64,000 bases of DNA from Bradyrhizobium viridifuturi (GTDB lineage Bacteria > Pseudomonadota > Alphaproteobacteria > Rhizobiales > Xanthobacteraceae): positions 1 to 64,000 of the forward strand of contig NZ_LGTB01000019.1 of NCBI RefSeq assembly GCF_001238275.1. The letters are read 5' to 3'. Positions 8,812-17,172 of the stretch are shown piece by piece. Positions within the stretch are counted from its first letter, which is position 1. Each line of letters opens with the position of its first letter. The notes under the pieces were generated by a model that saw only the letters and a program-made list of their open reading frames with translations, made no database searches and was not told the origin of the DNA. The translations under genes were made by a program, and so were the position numbers.

Positions 8812-9207
8812 TCAGGCCTTCATCTGGTCCATGATCGACAGCAACTCGGCGAGCGCCTTCCTGCATTTGGCGGCGTCTGGATTGCTCTCACGCACCGCCT
8901 CGAGCGCACGATCGATCGCCTTGTCGATCGTGTGCCAGTCCGCGGCCGCGCGCGGCTTCAAACCGGCTTCTGCCTCGTCCCATCTGGTCTCGAGATCCTT
9001 GATTCGCGTCTTGGCGCCGGAAAGGTCACCCTTGTCGACCAGTGCGGCGACATCGGCGGCGATGCTGCGGAACGGCGTCAGGTCGCCAAGTCTGGATCCG
9101 GCGGCTTGCGCGCGAGGCAGCAGGTTGAGGCCTCCGCTCGCATGCGGAAATGGTGAAGTCACCACGAGAGCGTGGATTGCGGCAAGTGCGACTATCGTTC
9201 GGTTCAT
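8812..9207 (-). CDS. Small exported helical protein
   Basis: The 131-residue product starts with an export-type hydrophobic segment and a probable cleavage site near PRAQA. The remaining ~95 residues are amphipathic helices with many Asp, Glu, Lys and Arg residues (KGDLSGAKTRIKDLETRWDE). No named family is recognised. It sits between two COG4705-like membrane proteins on the same strand, so it may be their periplasmic partner or a stress protein controlled by the adjacent two-component system; that is inference from position only. Confidence 0.7.
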   Translation of the reverse strand: MNRTIVALAAIHALVVTSPFPHASGGLNLLPRAQAAGSRLGDLTPFRSIAADVAALVDKGDLSGAKTRIKDLETRWDEAEAGLKPRAAADWHTIDKAIDRALEAVRESNPDAAKCRKALAELLSIMDQMKA

Positions 9208-9262
9208 CGTGGTTCTCCTGTTGGGGGCTTTCCGCCGTTGTCCGTCCGGAAGGGCGGCGAAC

Positions 9263-10048
9263 TCATGCGTGGGGCGATGCTTCGGGGTTTCGCTCGCTGC
9301 CGCCTGCGAGCGACAGCCAGCCGACCAGCGCGACGATCACCGCGAGGAAGCCGAGGCTGGTGTAGATCGTGCCGAGGCCGAGACCGCCATAGTCGCGGGA
9401 TTGCGACAGCATGTCGCCGAACGAGGCGCCGAGCGGCCGGGTCAGGATGTAGGCGATCCAGAACGCCAGCACCTCGTTGGCGCCGAGCGCGTAGGCCGCG
9501 GCGACGCCTGCGATCAGCGCCATGAACACCACGACGCCGACGTTGAAGCCGAGGCCCAGCGCTTCGGTGGCAAGGTCGCCGGCGGCGGTGCCGAGCGCGA
9601 AGGTGAAGAGGATCGCCGCCCAGTAGAACAATTCGCGCCGCGTGGTCACGATGCTGTGGATCGACAGTGTCCGCTCGACCGCGAACCAGATCGCGAAGGT
9701 CGCCGCCAGGGCGATCGCGAACAGCACCGTGCTGACGTAGAGGCTGATCTCGAGCTTGTCGGTCAGCGCATCGGTGATCTGCGTCCCGACGATGCTGACG
9801 AGCACGACCGTCAGCCAGTAGACCCATGGCACGTAACGGTCCCTCCGCAGCTGGACAGCCAGCACCGCCGCCAGCAGGGCGGCCATGATCAGGCCGGTCA
9901 CGCTTGTGCCTAGGCCAACATGGACGGCGAGATAATCGGCGCCGGTCTCGCCGACCGTTGTCGACATGACCTTGATCAGCCAGAAGACGAGGGTGACTTC
10001 GGGGACCTTGTTCAGCATGCTGCGGCCGATGCGCCGGGTAACCTGCAC
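9263..10048 (-). CDS. COG4705-type integral membrane protein (paralogue)
   Basis: This 261-residue protein is clearly paralogous to the product of 7957-8724: it repeats VFWLIKVMSTTVGETGAD, VYWLTVVLVSIVGTQITD, FYWAAILFTFALGTAAGD and FWIAYILTRPLGASFGD in four places. It is predicted to span the inner membrane several times and its function is not known. The frame opens with GTG at 10048, preceded by GCGGAG at 9 bases; an internal ATG at 10018 is possible. It is the first gene of the leftward unit facing the response regulator, with a CTTAG direct repeat about 70 bases upstream. Confidence 0.8.
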   Translation of the reverse strand: MQVTRRIGRSMLNKVPEVTLVFWLIKVMSTTVGETGADYLAVHVGLGTSVTGLIMAALLAAVLAVQLRRDRYVPWVYWLTVVLVSIVGTQITDALTDKLEISLYVSTVLFAIALAATFAIWFAVERTLSIHSIVTTRRELFYWAAILFTFALGTAAGDLATEALGLGFNVGVVVFMALIAGVAAAYALGANEVLAFWIAYILTRPLGASFGDMLSQSRDYGGLGLGTIYTSLGFLAVIVALVGWLSLAGGSERNPEASPHA

Positions 10049-10116
10049 GGTGGTGAACTCCGCTGTGAGATTGCCGGCGGTTCCGCCGGGTTCGACACGA
10101 AGCGTGCCCCGCGAGA

Positions 10117-10132
10117 CTTAGCTCCGGCTTAG
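10117..10132 (-). promoter_or_regulatory. Direct-repeat box facing the COG4705 operon
   Basis: CTTAG-N6-CTTAG gives two half-sites with an 11-base period; read on the minus strand it is CTAAG-N6-CTAAG. An 11-base period is typical of OmpR/PhoB-family response-regulator sites. It lies 69 bases before the GTG of the membrane protein gene. Confidence 0.55.
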
Positions 10133-10168
10133 CCGGGCGAAGTGGCGGCCACGGCGGCGCCGAAAGCC

Positions 10169-10184
10169 CTAAGTTCAGGCTAAG
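10169..10184 (+). promoter_or_regulatory. Direct-repeat box facing the response regulator
   Basis: CTAAG-N6-CTAAG has the same half-site and period as the box at 10117-10132 but the opposite orientation, so the intergenic region carries one box per divergent promoter. It probably binds the response regulator encoded at 10283, giving autoregulation. Confidence 0.55.
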
Positions 10185-10282
10185 TCGAAGCTGATATGAT
10201 CGCGCGGGTGTCGCGGGTTGGGCGATACGACGCAGTTTCGCCGGGTGGAGCTCCGGCACGGATCGGGACGGATTGCCAGGCG

Positions 10283-10945
10283 ATGCGCGTGCTCTTGGTC
10301 GAAGACGACAGGATGATCGGCGCCGCCGTCGTCGAGGCGCTGCGGGATGCCGCCTATGCCGTCGACTGGGTGCGCGACGGCGAACTTGCCATCGAGGCCA
10401 GCCGTAGCGAGACCTACGACATCGCGCTGCTCGATCTCGGACTGCCTTTGACCGATGGCCTCGACGTCCTCAAGGCGATCCGCGCCGGCTCGACGCGCCT
10501 TCCCGTGATCATTCTCACCGCGCGCGATGCGCTGAACGATCGCATCCAGGGGCTCGATCTCGGCGCCGACGACTACCTGGTCAAGCCGTTCGAGATCGCG
10601 GAATTGCTCGCGCGCATGCGGGCGGTGCTGCGGCGCGAGGGCAGCGGGGCGCCGCCGGTGCTGACCAACGGCGAGCTTCATCTCGACCCGGCGACGCGGG
10701 AAGCAGCCCTCGGTGGAGAAAGGGCCGTGCTCAGCGCGCGCGAATTCGCGCTGCTTCAGGCGCTCTTGAATCGGCCGGGAACGATCCTGTCCCGCGCCGA
10801 GCTCGAACGCCAGATCTATGGCTGGAGCGAGGAGGTCGAGAGCAACGCGGTCGAATTCCTGATCCACGCGGTGCGCAGAAAGCTCGGCGCGTCAGCGATC
10901 CGGAACGTGCGTGGCGTCGGATGGATGGTGGATCGTTCGAGATGA
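10283..10945 (+). CDS. OmpR-family response regulator
   Basis: The 220-residue protein has a receiver domain (1 to about 115) with acidic pocket E7-D8-D9, phosphoacceptor D51 (ALLDLGLP) and the lysine in LVKPFE. A C-terminal winged helix (about 125-218) includes LSAREFALLQAL, GTILSRAELE and NVRGVGWMV. It resembles the QseB/PmrA/TctD group. The start at 10283 puts MRVLLVEDD at the very N-terminus as usual; the frame is open back to 10196 but that part is not receiver-like. Its TGA overlaps the kinase ATG (ATGA), so the two are translationally coupled. Confidence 0.95.
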   Translation: MRVLLVEDDRMIGAAVVEALRDAAYAVDWVRDGELAIEASRSETYDIALLDLGLPLTDGLDVLKAIRAGSTRLPVIILTARDALNDRIQGLDLGADDYLVKPFEIAELLARMRAVLRREGSGAPPVLTNGELHLDPATREAALGGERAVLSAREFALLQALLNRPGTILSRAELERQIYGWSEEVESNAVEFLIHAVRRKLGASAIRNVRGVGWMVDRSR

Positions 10946-12291
10946 TGGGATCGCTGCGCGGGCGCCTGTTCGTCGGACTCACGGCGATCATTCTGCTGAC
11001 CGGCGCCGTCGGTGGAATCCTGGCGTACCGATGGGCCTACAGCGAAGCGATAGAGATGCAGGACTCGGTCCTGATCCAGATCGGCAGCTTCGCGCTGAGC
11101 GCTCCGATCCGGCAGAGCCGCCCGGTCACCGGTGTCGATGCCGATGCCGAGGTTGCCGTCGTCGAACTGGGCGAGGCGCCGCGCGGCGCCACCGATGATC
11201 GCCGGCTGTGGGGCCTGACGGATGGGCTGCACAACGACGTCTATCACGGACAGCCGGTCCGCGTGCTGCTTCGGACGCGGCCGGACGGCAGCCGCTTCGC
11301 AGTGACGCAGCAGACCGAGATCCGCACCGAGATCGCGGGCGACATGGCCGTGCGCACGCTGTTGCCGATCGCCGCGCTGGTGCCGTGCCTGCTGCTGATG
11401 ACCGCCTTCGTGATCGCCCGATCGTTCCGGCCGATGTTGCGCCTCGCCGGCGATCTCGACGCGAGCAAGGTGGACGACATCGGCACGCTGCCCGCGACCG
11501 GCGCGCCCAGCGAGCTCCAGCCGTTCCTTGGCTCCATCAACGGATTGCTCGGGCGGACGCGCGCCATGATGGACCAGCAACGGCGCTTCATCGCCGACGC
11601 GGCCCATGAACTTCGAACGCCGGTCACCGCGCTCAGCCTGCAAGCGGAAAATCTTGCGTCGCTCGACATGCCCGCGGAGACGCGCGACCGGCTCGATGCG
11701 TTGAAGAGCGGCATGCGGCGCACCAAGCACCTGCTCGAGCAACTTCTGGCGCTGGCGCGTCAGGACGCCGCGCCGTCCGTCGTGAGCGCGGCGGTGGACC
11801 TGGACCAGATCGCAAAGGGTGTGGTCGCCGATCTGCTGCCGGAGGCGGCGGCGCGCAACATCGATCTCGGCTTCACGACCGTCGAGGCGGTCGCCGTGAA
11901 CGGTGATCCGATGTCCCTCGTCTCGGCAGTCCGGAACCTGGTCGAGAACGCGATCAAGTTCACGTCCAACGGCGGGGCCGTCGATCTCAGCGTCCATCGC
12001 GAGGACGGCATGGCGGTCATCCAGGTCGAAGATTCCGGGCCGGGCATTCCGCCGCAGGACCTGGCGCGGATAGGCGAGCCGTTCTTTCGCGGCGGCCAGC
12101 CGAGCGGCGAGGGGGCCGGGCTCGGGCTCTCGATCGTGAAGCGAATTGTCGATCGCGCCGAGGGTTCGATCCTGTTCGAGAATGTGACCGGCGCCGGACG
12201 CTCGGGCCTGCGCGTGACCGTCAAGCTGCCGGTGGCCGATCCGCAAGGCGAGGCGGCCGCCGCTCATCGCCACATCAGCCCGCCGCTCTGA
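10942..12291 (+). CDS. Two-component sensor histidine kinase
   Basis: The 449-residue kinase has one N-terminal membrane helix (about 7-30), a periplasmic segment to about 140, a second helix (about 143-163) and a cytoplasmic transmitter. The H-box is DAAHELRTPV with H222. The N-box is NLVENAIKFT, followed by DSGPGIP and GAGLGLSIVKRI for ATP binding. It is the QseC/PmrB type that pairs with OmpR regulators. I choose 10942 because its ATG overlaps the regulator stop. The stimulus is unknown; the divergent membrane proteins are the likely targets. Confidence 0.93.
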   Translation: MMGSLRGRLFVGLTAIILLTGAVGGILAYRWAYSEAIEMQDSVLIQIGSFALSAPIRQSRPVTGVDADAEVAVVELGEAPRGATDDRRLWGLTDGLHNDVYHGQPVRVLLRTRPDGSRFAVTQQTEIRTEIAGDMAVRTLLPIAALVPCLLLMTAFVIARSFRPMLRLAGDLDASKVDDIGTLPATGAPSELQPFLGSINGLLGRTRAMMDQQRRFIADAAHELRTPVTALSLQAENLASLDMPAETRDRLDALKSGMRRTKHLLEQLLALARQDAAPSVVSAAVDLDQIAKGVVADLLPEAAARNIDLGFTTVEAVAVNGDPMSLVSAVRNLVENAIKFTSNGGAVDLSVHREDGMAVIQVEDSGPGIPPQDLARIGEPFFRGGQPSGEGAGLGLSIVKRIVDRAEGSILFENVTGAGRSGLRVTVKLPVADPQGEAAAAHRHISPPL

Positions 12292-12370
12292 GGCTCTGTC
12301 CCGCGGTGGGTCGGGCCCGGCGCATGCTCAGGGAACGCGACCGGGCCGCTTCCTTCAAGCGCCGCTCCCT

Positions 12371-13219
12371 TCAAGCATTGGGATCGTTCGCATTGGGATA
12401 GAATAGCTGCTGGCCGTTGATCTTGTAGCCGGCGATCGCGCTCTGTCCCTCCGGTGAGATCAGAAAATCGATGAAGCGCTGGCCGGCTTCCTTCTTCACG
12501 GTGGGATGCTTGGCCGGATTGACCAGCATCACGCCGTACTGATTGAACAGCCGCTTGTCGCTTTCAACGAGGACTGCCAGGTCGCCGCGATTTTTGAACG
12601 CCAGCCATGTACCGCGGTCGGACAGCAAATAGGCGCTCGACGCCGAGGCCATGTTCAGCGCCGCACCCATGCCCTGGCCGATTTCCTTGTACCAGGAGCC
12701 GCGGTCGTTCACGATATCGATGCCGGCTTCTTTCCAAAGCCTCAGCTCGGCAATATGGGTGCCGGAATGATCGCCACGGGAGACGAACGGCGCGACTTTG
12801 GTCCTGATGGTTTGCAGTGCGGTGAGGACATCCTTGCCCTTGATGCCTGCGGGATCGTCCTTCGGACCGATGACGACGAAGTCGTTATACATCACCGGAT
12901 AACGCTTCACACCGAAGCCCTCCGCAAGGAACTTCTCCTCAGCTGATCTGGCATGAACGAACACCACGTCGGCATCGCCGCGGCGCGCGGTGTCAAGCGC
13001 CTGACCGGTGCCTTGTGCCAGCACCTTCACCTCGATACCTGTCTTCTGCTTGACGATCGGGAGCAGGTAACCGAACAGCCCGGAATCCTGGGTGGACGTC
13101 GTCGACGCCACGACAATCGTCTGATCTTCCGCCCAACCCGGATGCGTGAAGGTCTGCCCACCAAGTGCGGCAAGCGCGATGATTGCGAGGATACGAAGTG
13201 GGCCGAGGCAGCGCTTCAT
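12371..13219 (-). CDS. tupA: Tungstate/molybdate ABC transporter substrate-binding protein
   Basis: The 282-residue periplasmic protein has a signal peptide (hydrophobic core LAIIALAALGG, cut near WAE). It carries the TupA hallmark ASTTSTQDSGLFGYL, in which Thr and Ser residues coordinate the oxyanion, plus GDADVVFVHA and SRGDHSGTH. TupA proteins bind tungstate very tightly and often also molybdate. It is downstream of the permease gene on the same strand with 40 bases between. No ATPase gene is adjacent, so the transporter must borrow one or be incomplete. Confidence 0.93.
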   Translation of the reverse strand: MKRCLGPLRILAIIALAALGGQTFTHPGWAEDQTIVVASTTSTQDSGLFGYLLPIVKQKTGIEVKVLAQGTGQALDTARRGDADVVFVHARSAEEKFLAEGFGVKRYPVMYNDFVVIGPKDDPAGIKGKDVLTALQTIRTKVAPFVSRGDHSGTHIAELRLWKEAGIDIVNDRGSWYKEIGQGMGAALNMASASSAYLLSDRGTWLAFKNRGDLAVLVESDKRLFNQYGVMLVNPAKHPTVKKEAGQRFIDFLISPEGQSAIAGYKINGQQLFYPNANDPNA

Positions 13220-13259
13220 GCGGGCGATCTCCCTTTGAACGACAATATTGTTTGGGGCT

Positions 13260-13958
13260 TCAGCGAGCGGTCAAGATGCGTCCGATCAGGAAGCTCAATG
13301 CGCTCACGGTCATCGACAGGATGACGAGGATGATGCCAAGCGCAAGTGCAAGGCTTAGCTCTCCCTTGCTCGTCTCCAATGCGATGGCAGTGGTCATGGT
13401 GCGCGTATGCCCGCGCACATTGCCGCCGACGATGATGATCGCGCCGACCTCTGCGATTGCCCGGCCGAAAGCAGCGAGAAACGCGGTCAATAGCCCGTCG
13501 CGCCCGATAGCCATGAGCGTCGAGGTGGCACGCAAGCGCGAGGCACCGTCGACGAGAAGGGCATCGCCGTAACGAGCCCAGACATCGACCATCGTCCGGT
13601 GTACCAGTGCAATGACGATCGGAATACCGAGAATGGTCTGCGCGATCACCATGGCGGTTGGCGTAAACAAGATCCCTAGCGCCCCCAACGGCCCCGATCG
13701 GGACAGCAGCAGGTAAACGGCAAGTCCCACCACGACCGGCGGCAACCCCAGGAGCGCATTGACGGCGACGATCAACGCAACTCTGCCCCGGATCCGGTAG
13801 ATCGCCAGCGCTGTGCCCATCGGCGCCCCGATTGCGAAGGCAAAGAGGCTCGCCGTCAGGCTGACGCCAAGCGACAGGCCGACGATCTGGCGTAGCTCCG
13901 GATCAAAACGGCCGATCAGGCTGACAGCCAGTTCAAGCGCTTGGGTGAAATCATTCAT
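13260..13958 (-). CDS. tupB: Tungstate ABC transporter permease
   Basis: The 232-residue membrane protein has about five or six helices. The ABC permease EAA-type loop is visible as DGASRLRATSTLMAIGRDGLLTA, followed by FGRAIAEVGAIIIVGGN. It matches the TupB/ModB-like group and directly precedes tupA, supporting a tungstate or molybdate role. The expected tupC ATPase is missing on either side: upstream lies a truncated molybdenum-storage-like remnant and downstream the tupA gene and then a convergent kinase. Confidence 0.92.
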   Translation of the reverse strand: MNDFTQALELAVSLIGRFDPELRQIVGLSLGVSLTASLFAFAIGAPMGTALAIYRIRGRVALIVAVNALLGLPPVVVGLAVYLLLSRSGPLGALGILFTPTAMVIAQTILGIPIVIALVHRTMVDVWARYGDALLVDGASRLRATSTLMAIGRDGLLTAFLAAFGRAIAEVGAIIIVGGNVRGHTRTMTTAIALETSKGELSLALALGIILVILSMTVSALSFLIGRILTAR

Positions 13959-14003
13959 GGTCTCTTACTAAGCCGAACCTCGGCAAATAAGCAAAATTAT
14001 CGG

Positions 14004-14325
14004 GGTCCGGGTGCGGCAGCCATCGCCGGCTCGCTCGGCGCCGCCGGCCTCACCATCGTCGAGGATGTCGACGGCGCCTACACCGACGGGCCCGAACGGC
14101 CTCGACGGCAACAAGGCGCAGCTGTTGCGCGAGGCCAGCCTCGCGGACCTCGCCAAGCTGAAGGGCACGCTGTCGTTCGATCCCGCACTGCTCGAGGTGA
14201 TGGTCAACGCCCGGTATATCGAGCGCGCGCAGGTCGTGAATGGCCTAGCTCCCGGCCGGCTCACCGCGGCGCTGCGCGGCCGGCATGTCGGCTCGATCAT
14301 CCGCACCGGCGCGCGCCCGGCGTAG
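14004..14325 (+). pseudogene. Remnant of a molybdenum-storage-protein-like amino-acid-kinase gene
   Basis: Only a C-terminal fragment of about 107 residues survives. One frame reads GAAAIAGSLGAAGLTIVEDVDG (14004 to about 14090). After a frame change near 14094 another reads NGLDGNKAQLLREASL, then VMVNARYIERAQVVNG and ends RTGARPA at 14325. The combination resembles the end of UMP-kinase-fold molybdenum storage proteins (MosA/MosB type), by memory of that family. There is no start codon or N-terminal nucleotide-binding half. Its position beside tupBA fits a former Mo/W storage-and-uptake locus that was partly deleted. Confidence 0.6.
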
Positions 14326-14575
14326 CGCGAAATGCGCAGACATCTTCCGCGCGCCGCGCCCGGTCGGCGCGCGGGGCCATCTACGGCGAGGCCGGCCGAT
14401 CGTTACCCGTTGGACTCCCCCGTGCCCCGGTTGCGATAATCCGAGCCGGTATCTCCCTTCGACTCCTGCTATGTTGTTCCATCGGCACGACCGACGGTCT
14501 CGGGGGCGGAGCAGCCGGTGCTGGCACAATCCGATTCGGTCCGGAATCAGGGTCGATCGGCAGCAGGGGGGTGAG

Positions 14576-16162
14576 ATGACCGCTTGGCTCTCCGGAATGT
14601 TCAGCGACGGCAACTACTTGCCTCATGGACTGTGCCTGTTGTGGGAGCCCGCACTGGTTTGGCTCCATGTCGTCTCGGATGGCTTGATCGCCGCATCCTA
14701 TTATTCGATCCCGGCGGCGCTGATGTACTTTGCATCGAAACGGCAGGACTTGCCGTTTCCGGGCGTGTTCGGTCTTTTCGCGGCCTTTATTATGGCCTGT
14801 GGCACGACCCATTTGCTCGGCGCGGTCACGCTCTGGCAGCCTCTCTACTGGGTTGACGGCGCAGTGAAGGGAGCGACCGCGCTGGTCTCGGTGCCGACCG
14901 CTGTCGCGCTCTGGTACCTGTTGCCGAGAGCGCTCGCGCTCCCAAGCCCCGCCCAGCTCGAAACCGCGAACCGCAACTTGCTGCGCGAGATCGAAGAGCA
15001 CAGAAAGACCGAACTGCAGCTTCGCGAGGCGAACCTGCTGCTCGACGAGCGCGTGCGTGCGAGAACCGCTCTGCTGCAATCGATTCTCGACACCGTACCC
15101 GATGCCATGGTCGTCATCGATGCAAGCGGCATCATTGAGTCGTTCAGCTCCACCGCTGAACGTCTGTTCGGCTACGGGGCGGACGAAGTCTGCGGCCGCA
15201 ACGTCGCGATGCTGATGCCGCCCTCCTACAGCGAAGAGCACGATCGATATATCGAACGTTACATTCGGACGCGTGAGCGGCGCATCATCGGCAATGTCCG
15301 GGAAGTGTCAGGCCAGCGGCGTGACGGAACCGTTTTTCCGATGGAGCTGTCGATCGGCGAGGTGTTGCACGCCGATCGGCAGCTTTTCACCGGCTTCATT
15401 CGCGATCTTTCGGAGCGCCGGAGAGCCAATGATCGTCTGCAGGAGTTGCAAACCGAGCTGATCCACGTCTCGCGCCTGTCCGAGATGGGCCAGATGGCGA
15501 CGATGGTGGCGCACGAACTCAACCAACCGCTCACGGCGATCACCAACTACATGAATGGTGGCGTTCGGCTACTCGAAAGCGAGGGTGATCCTCGCGCAAG
15601 GCTGCGCGAGGCGATGGAGCGCTCGGCGGCGCAGGCTTTGCGTGCAGGCCGGATCATCAAGCGCCTTCGCGATTTCGTGTCGCGGGGTGAGATCGAACGG
15701 CGATTTGAACCCGTTTCCGCGCTGATCGCGGAGGCCGCCGAACTTGCCAGCCTCGGCATCCGGCAAAAGGACCTTCTCATCGAGGTTGACCATGTTGCGC
15801 CTGACGCGGCAATCCTGGCGGACAGGATCCAACTTCAGCAGGTGCTGTTCAATCTGCTGCGCAACGCCGCGGAGGCCGTGGCCGAGCAGGAGCAGCGGTC
15901 CGTTGCCATCAATGCCAGACTTGATGGGAACGATGTCGTCATCAGCGTGATCGACAATGGTCCCGGCATTTCGCCTGAGGTTCAGGACAGGCTGTTTCAG
16001 CCCTTCGTGTCCACGAAGGAGAACGGTATGGGCGTGGGATTGTCGATCTGTCAGGCGATCATTGTCGCCCACGATGGTCGCATCTGGGCAGAAGCCAATC
16101 CGGCAGGTGGCACGATCTTCCGGATCGTTTTGCCCCGGGTCCAGGATACGGAGAAGACGTAG
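14576..16162 (+). CDS. Hybrid sensor kinase: ethylene-receptor-like membrane domain, FixL-like heme PAS, histidine kinase
   Basis: The 528-residue protein has three modules. Residues about 25-120 form three membrane helices matching the plant ETR1 ethylene-binding domain. ETR1 residues D25, Y32, I35, P36, I62, C65 and H69 correspond to D35, Y42, I45, P46, I72, C75 and H79 at a constant offset of 10, including the Cys and His that bind Cu(I). Residues about 165-280 are a PAS domain very like FixL: H222 matches the proximal heme histidine (H200 of B. japonicum FixL), R228 matches R206 and R242 matches R220. The transmitter has H313 (AHELNQPL), an N-box and GMGVGLSI. GGGGGG lies just before the ATG. 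No response regulator is adjacent. Confidence 0.9.
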   Translation: MTAWLSGMFSDGNYLPHGLCLLWEPALVWLHVVSDGLIAASYYSIPAALMYFASKRQDLPFPGVFGLFAAFIMACGTTHLLGAVTLWQPLYWVDGAVKGATALVSVPTAVALWYLLPRALALPSPAQLETANRNLLREIEEHRKTELQLREANLLLDERVRARTALLQSILDTVPDAMVVIDASGIIESFSSTAERLFGYGADEVCGRNVAMLMPPSYSEEHDRYIERYIRTRERRIIGNVREVSGQRRDGTVFPMELSIGEVLHADRQLFTGFIRDLSERRRANDRLQELQTELIHVSRLSEMGQMATMVAHELNQPLTAITNYMNGGVRLLESEGDPRARLREAMERSAAQALRAGRIIKRLRDFVSRGEIERRFEPVSALIAEAAELASLGIRQKDLLIEVDHVAPDAAILADRIQLQQVLFNLLRNAAEAVAEQEQRSVAINARLDGNDVVISVIDNGPGISPEVQDRLFQPFVSTKENGMGVGLSICQAIIVAHDGRIWAEANPAGGTIFRIVLPRVQDTEKT

Positions 16163-16177
16163 GCGGGCCGGCGACGG

Positions 16178-16575
16178 CTACTTGATGGTCGCGTGCACGG
16201 TGATGACCGAGGTGCCGGAAGCCTTTGGTCCCTGGCCGGTTGCCTTGATGGCAAACGTATCGTTGCCCTTGTACTTGGCCTTTGCCCGGTACTCGAAGGT
16301 CGACGCGTTGATCTTCTTCAATTTGCCATAGGCCGGCTTCTGCGAGATCGACGAATCCGTCACCGTGCCGCGGATCCGATCGGGATCTGGCAGCTTTCGC
16401 CTGAGGCGATGTCGATATCGCCGGTCGAGTTCTCGCCCCAATCCGCCAATGTCGCCGACATCGAGCATTCCGGCACGGCTTGCGCCGCGGATGCCGGCAT
16501 GACGCCTGATGTTGTCAAGATGAGCGCCAGGGCGGCGACCCCGGTCAACCGCGCCGTCAAGATATCCGTTCTCAT
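16178..16575 (-). pseudogene. Exported hypothetical protein, frameshifted
   Basis: The first frame (16575 to 16360) encodes a signal peptide (TGVAALALILTTSG, cut near ASA) and a short mature part reaching SGESCQIPI. The second frame finishes with IRGTVTDSSISQKPAYGKL and ends VITVHATIK at 16178. Adding one G in the GATCGGATCC stretch near 16375 joins them as QIPIGIRGTVTD and gives 132 residues. The mature domain is beta-rich with the segment YKGNDTFAIKATG, like small Ig-like exported proteins. I do not recognise the function. Confidence 0.65.
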
Positions 16576-16776
16576 GAAGGACTCACCGACTGAAGGTTTG
16601 CTTGCGCAAGAATCCTGCAACGCGACAGCACGTTAGGCAAGGACTTCGGCCAATCTGTGTTGGCCGCAAGCGGACGTGCCGTCACTCTGCGCCGACACCT
16701 TGTTGCGCGCGAAGGGCATCCCCATAGTCATCCGAACGCGATCCGATCGGAACGGCGAGACAAGAAAGGGATGCCA

Positions 16777-17148
16777 ATGGCTGAAGGCAATGACGGTCAG
16801 GCGAGCGCGCAGCAGGCCGGGTTTGCCGGGGTCTCGCGCAAGACCCTCGAGCGGCTTGCGCTGCCCGGCGATGATCGCGAGCTTGTCGTTGCCGAAGTGA
16901 CCTATCCGCCCGGCGGGGTGGCTCCGCTGCACCGCCATCCGGTCGGTGGCGTGGTCTTCATCGTCGAGGGCACGGCCGAGTCGGCCTATGGCGACGAGGC
17001 GCCACGAATATACCGGGCCGGCGAGACCTTGCAGGATCGCCCTGATCTTCCGCACACGCTGTTCCGCAATTGCGACCCGGAGCGGCCGCTGCGCTTCCTG
17101 ACCATCTACGCGCTCGAACCCGGGCGTGCCTACACGATGGAGCCGTGA
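16777..17148 (+). CDS. Cupin-domain protein
   Basis: The 123-residue protein is one conserved beta-barrel cupin. The first motif is GGVAPLHRHPVGGVVFIVEGTAE, with two metal-type His residues and a Glu. The second is DRPDLPHTLFRN with another His, so the usual 3-His/1-Glu metal site looks intact. Small cupins of this kind bind metal and may be sensors, isomerases or dioxygenases; none can be assigned here. I use the ATG at 16777, six bases after AAAGGG; an ATG at 16771 abuts that site and is less likely. No leader peptide is present. Confidence 0.8.
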   Translation: MAEGNDGQASAQQAGFAGVSRKTLERLALPGDDRELVVAEVTYPPGGVAPLHRHPVGGVVFIVEGTAESAYGDEAPRIYRAGETLQDRPDLPHTLFRNCDPERPLRFLTIYALEPGRAYTMEP

Positions 17149-17172
17149 GATCAGGCAGTCGAAAGTAGAATA

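Noticed and set aside
8600..9913. Long plus-strand frame across the COG4705 genes
   Set aside because: It runs antisense through two paralogous membrane proteins and an exported protein with a signal peptide.
14285..14575. N-terminal extension of the ethylene-receptor-like kinase
   Set aside because: The frame is open but low-complexity and overlaps the Mo-storage remnant; the ATG at 14576 has a strong ribosome site and the domain begins there.
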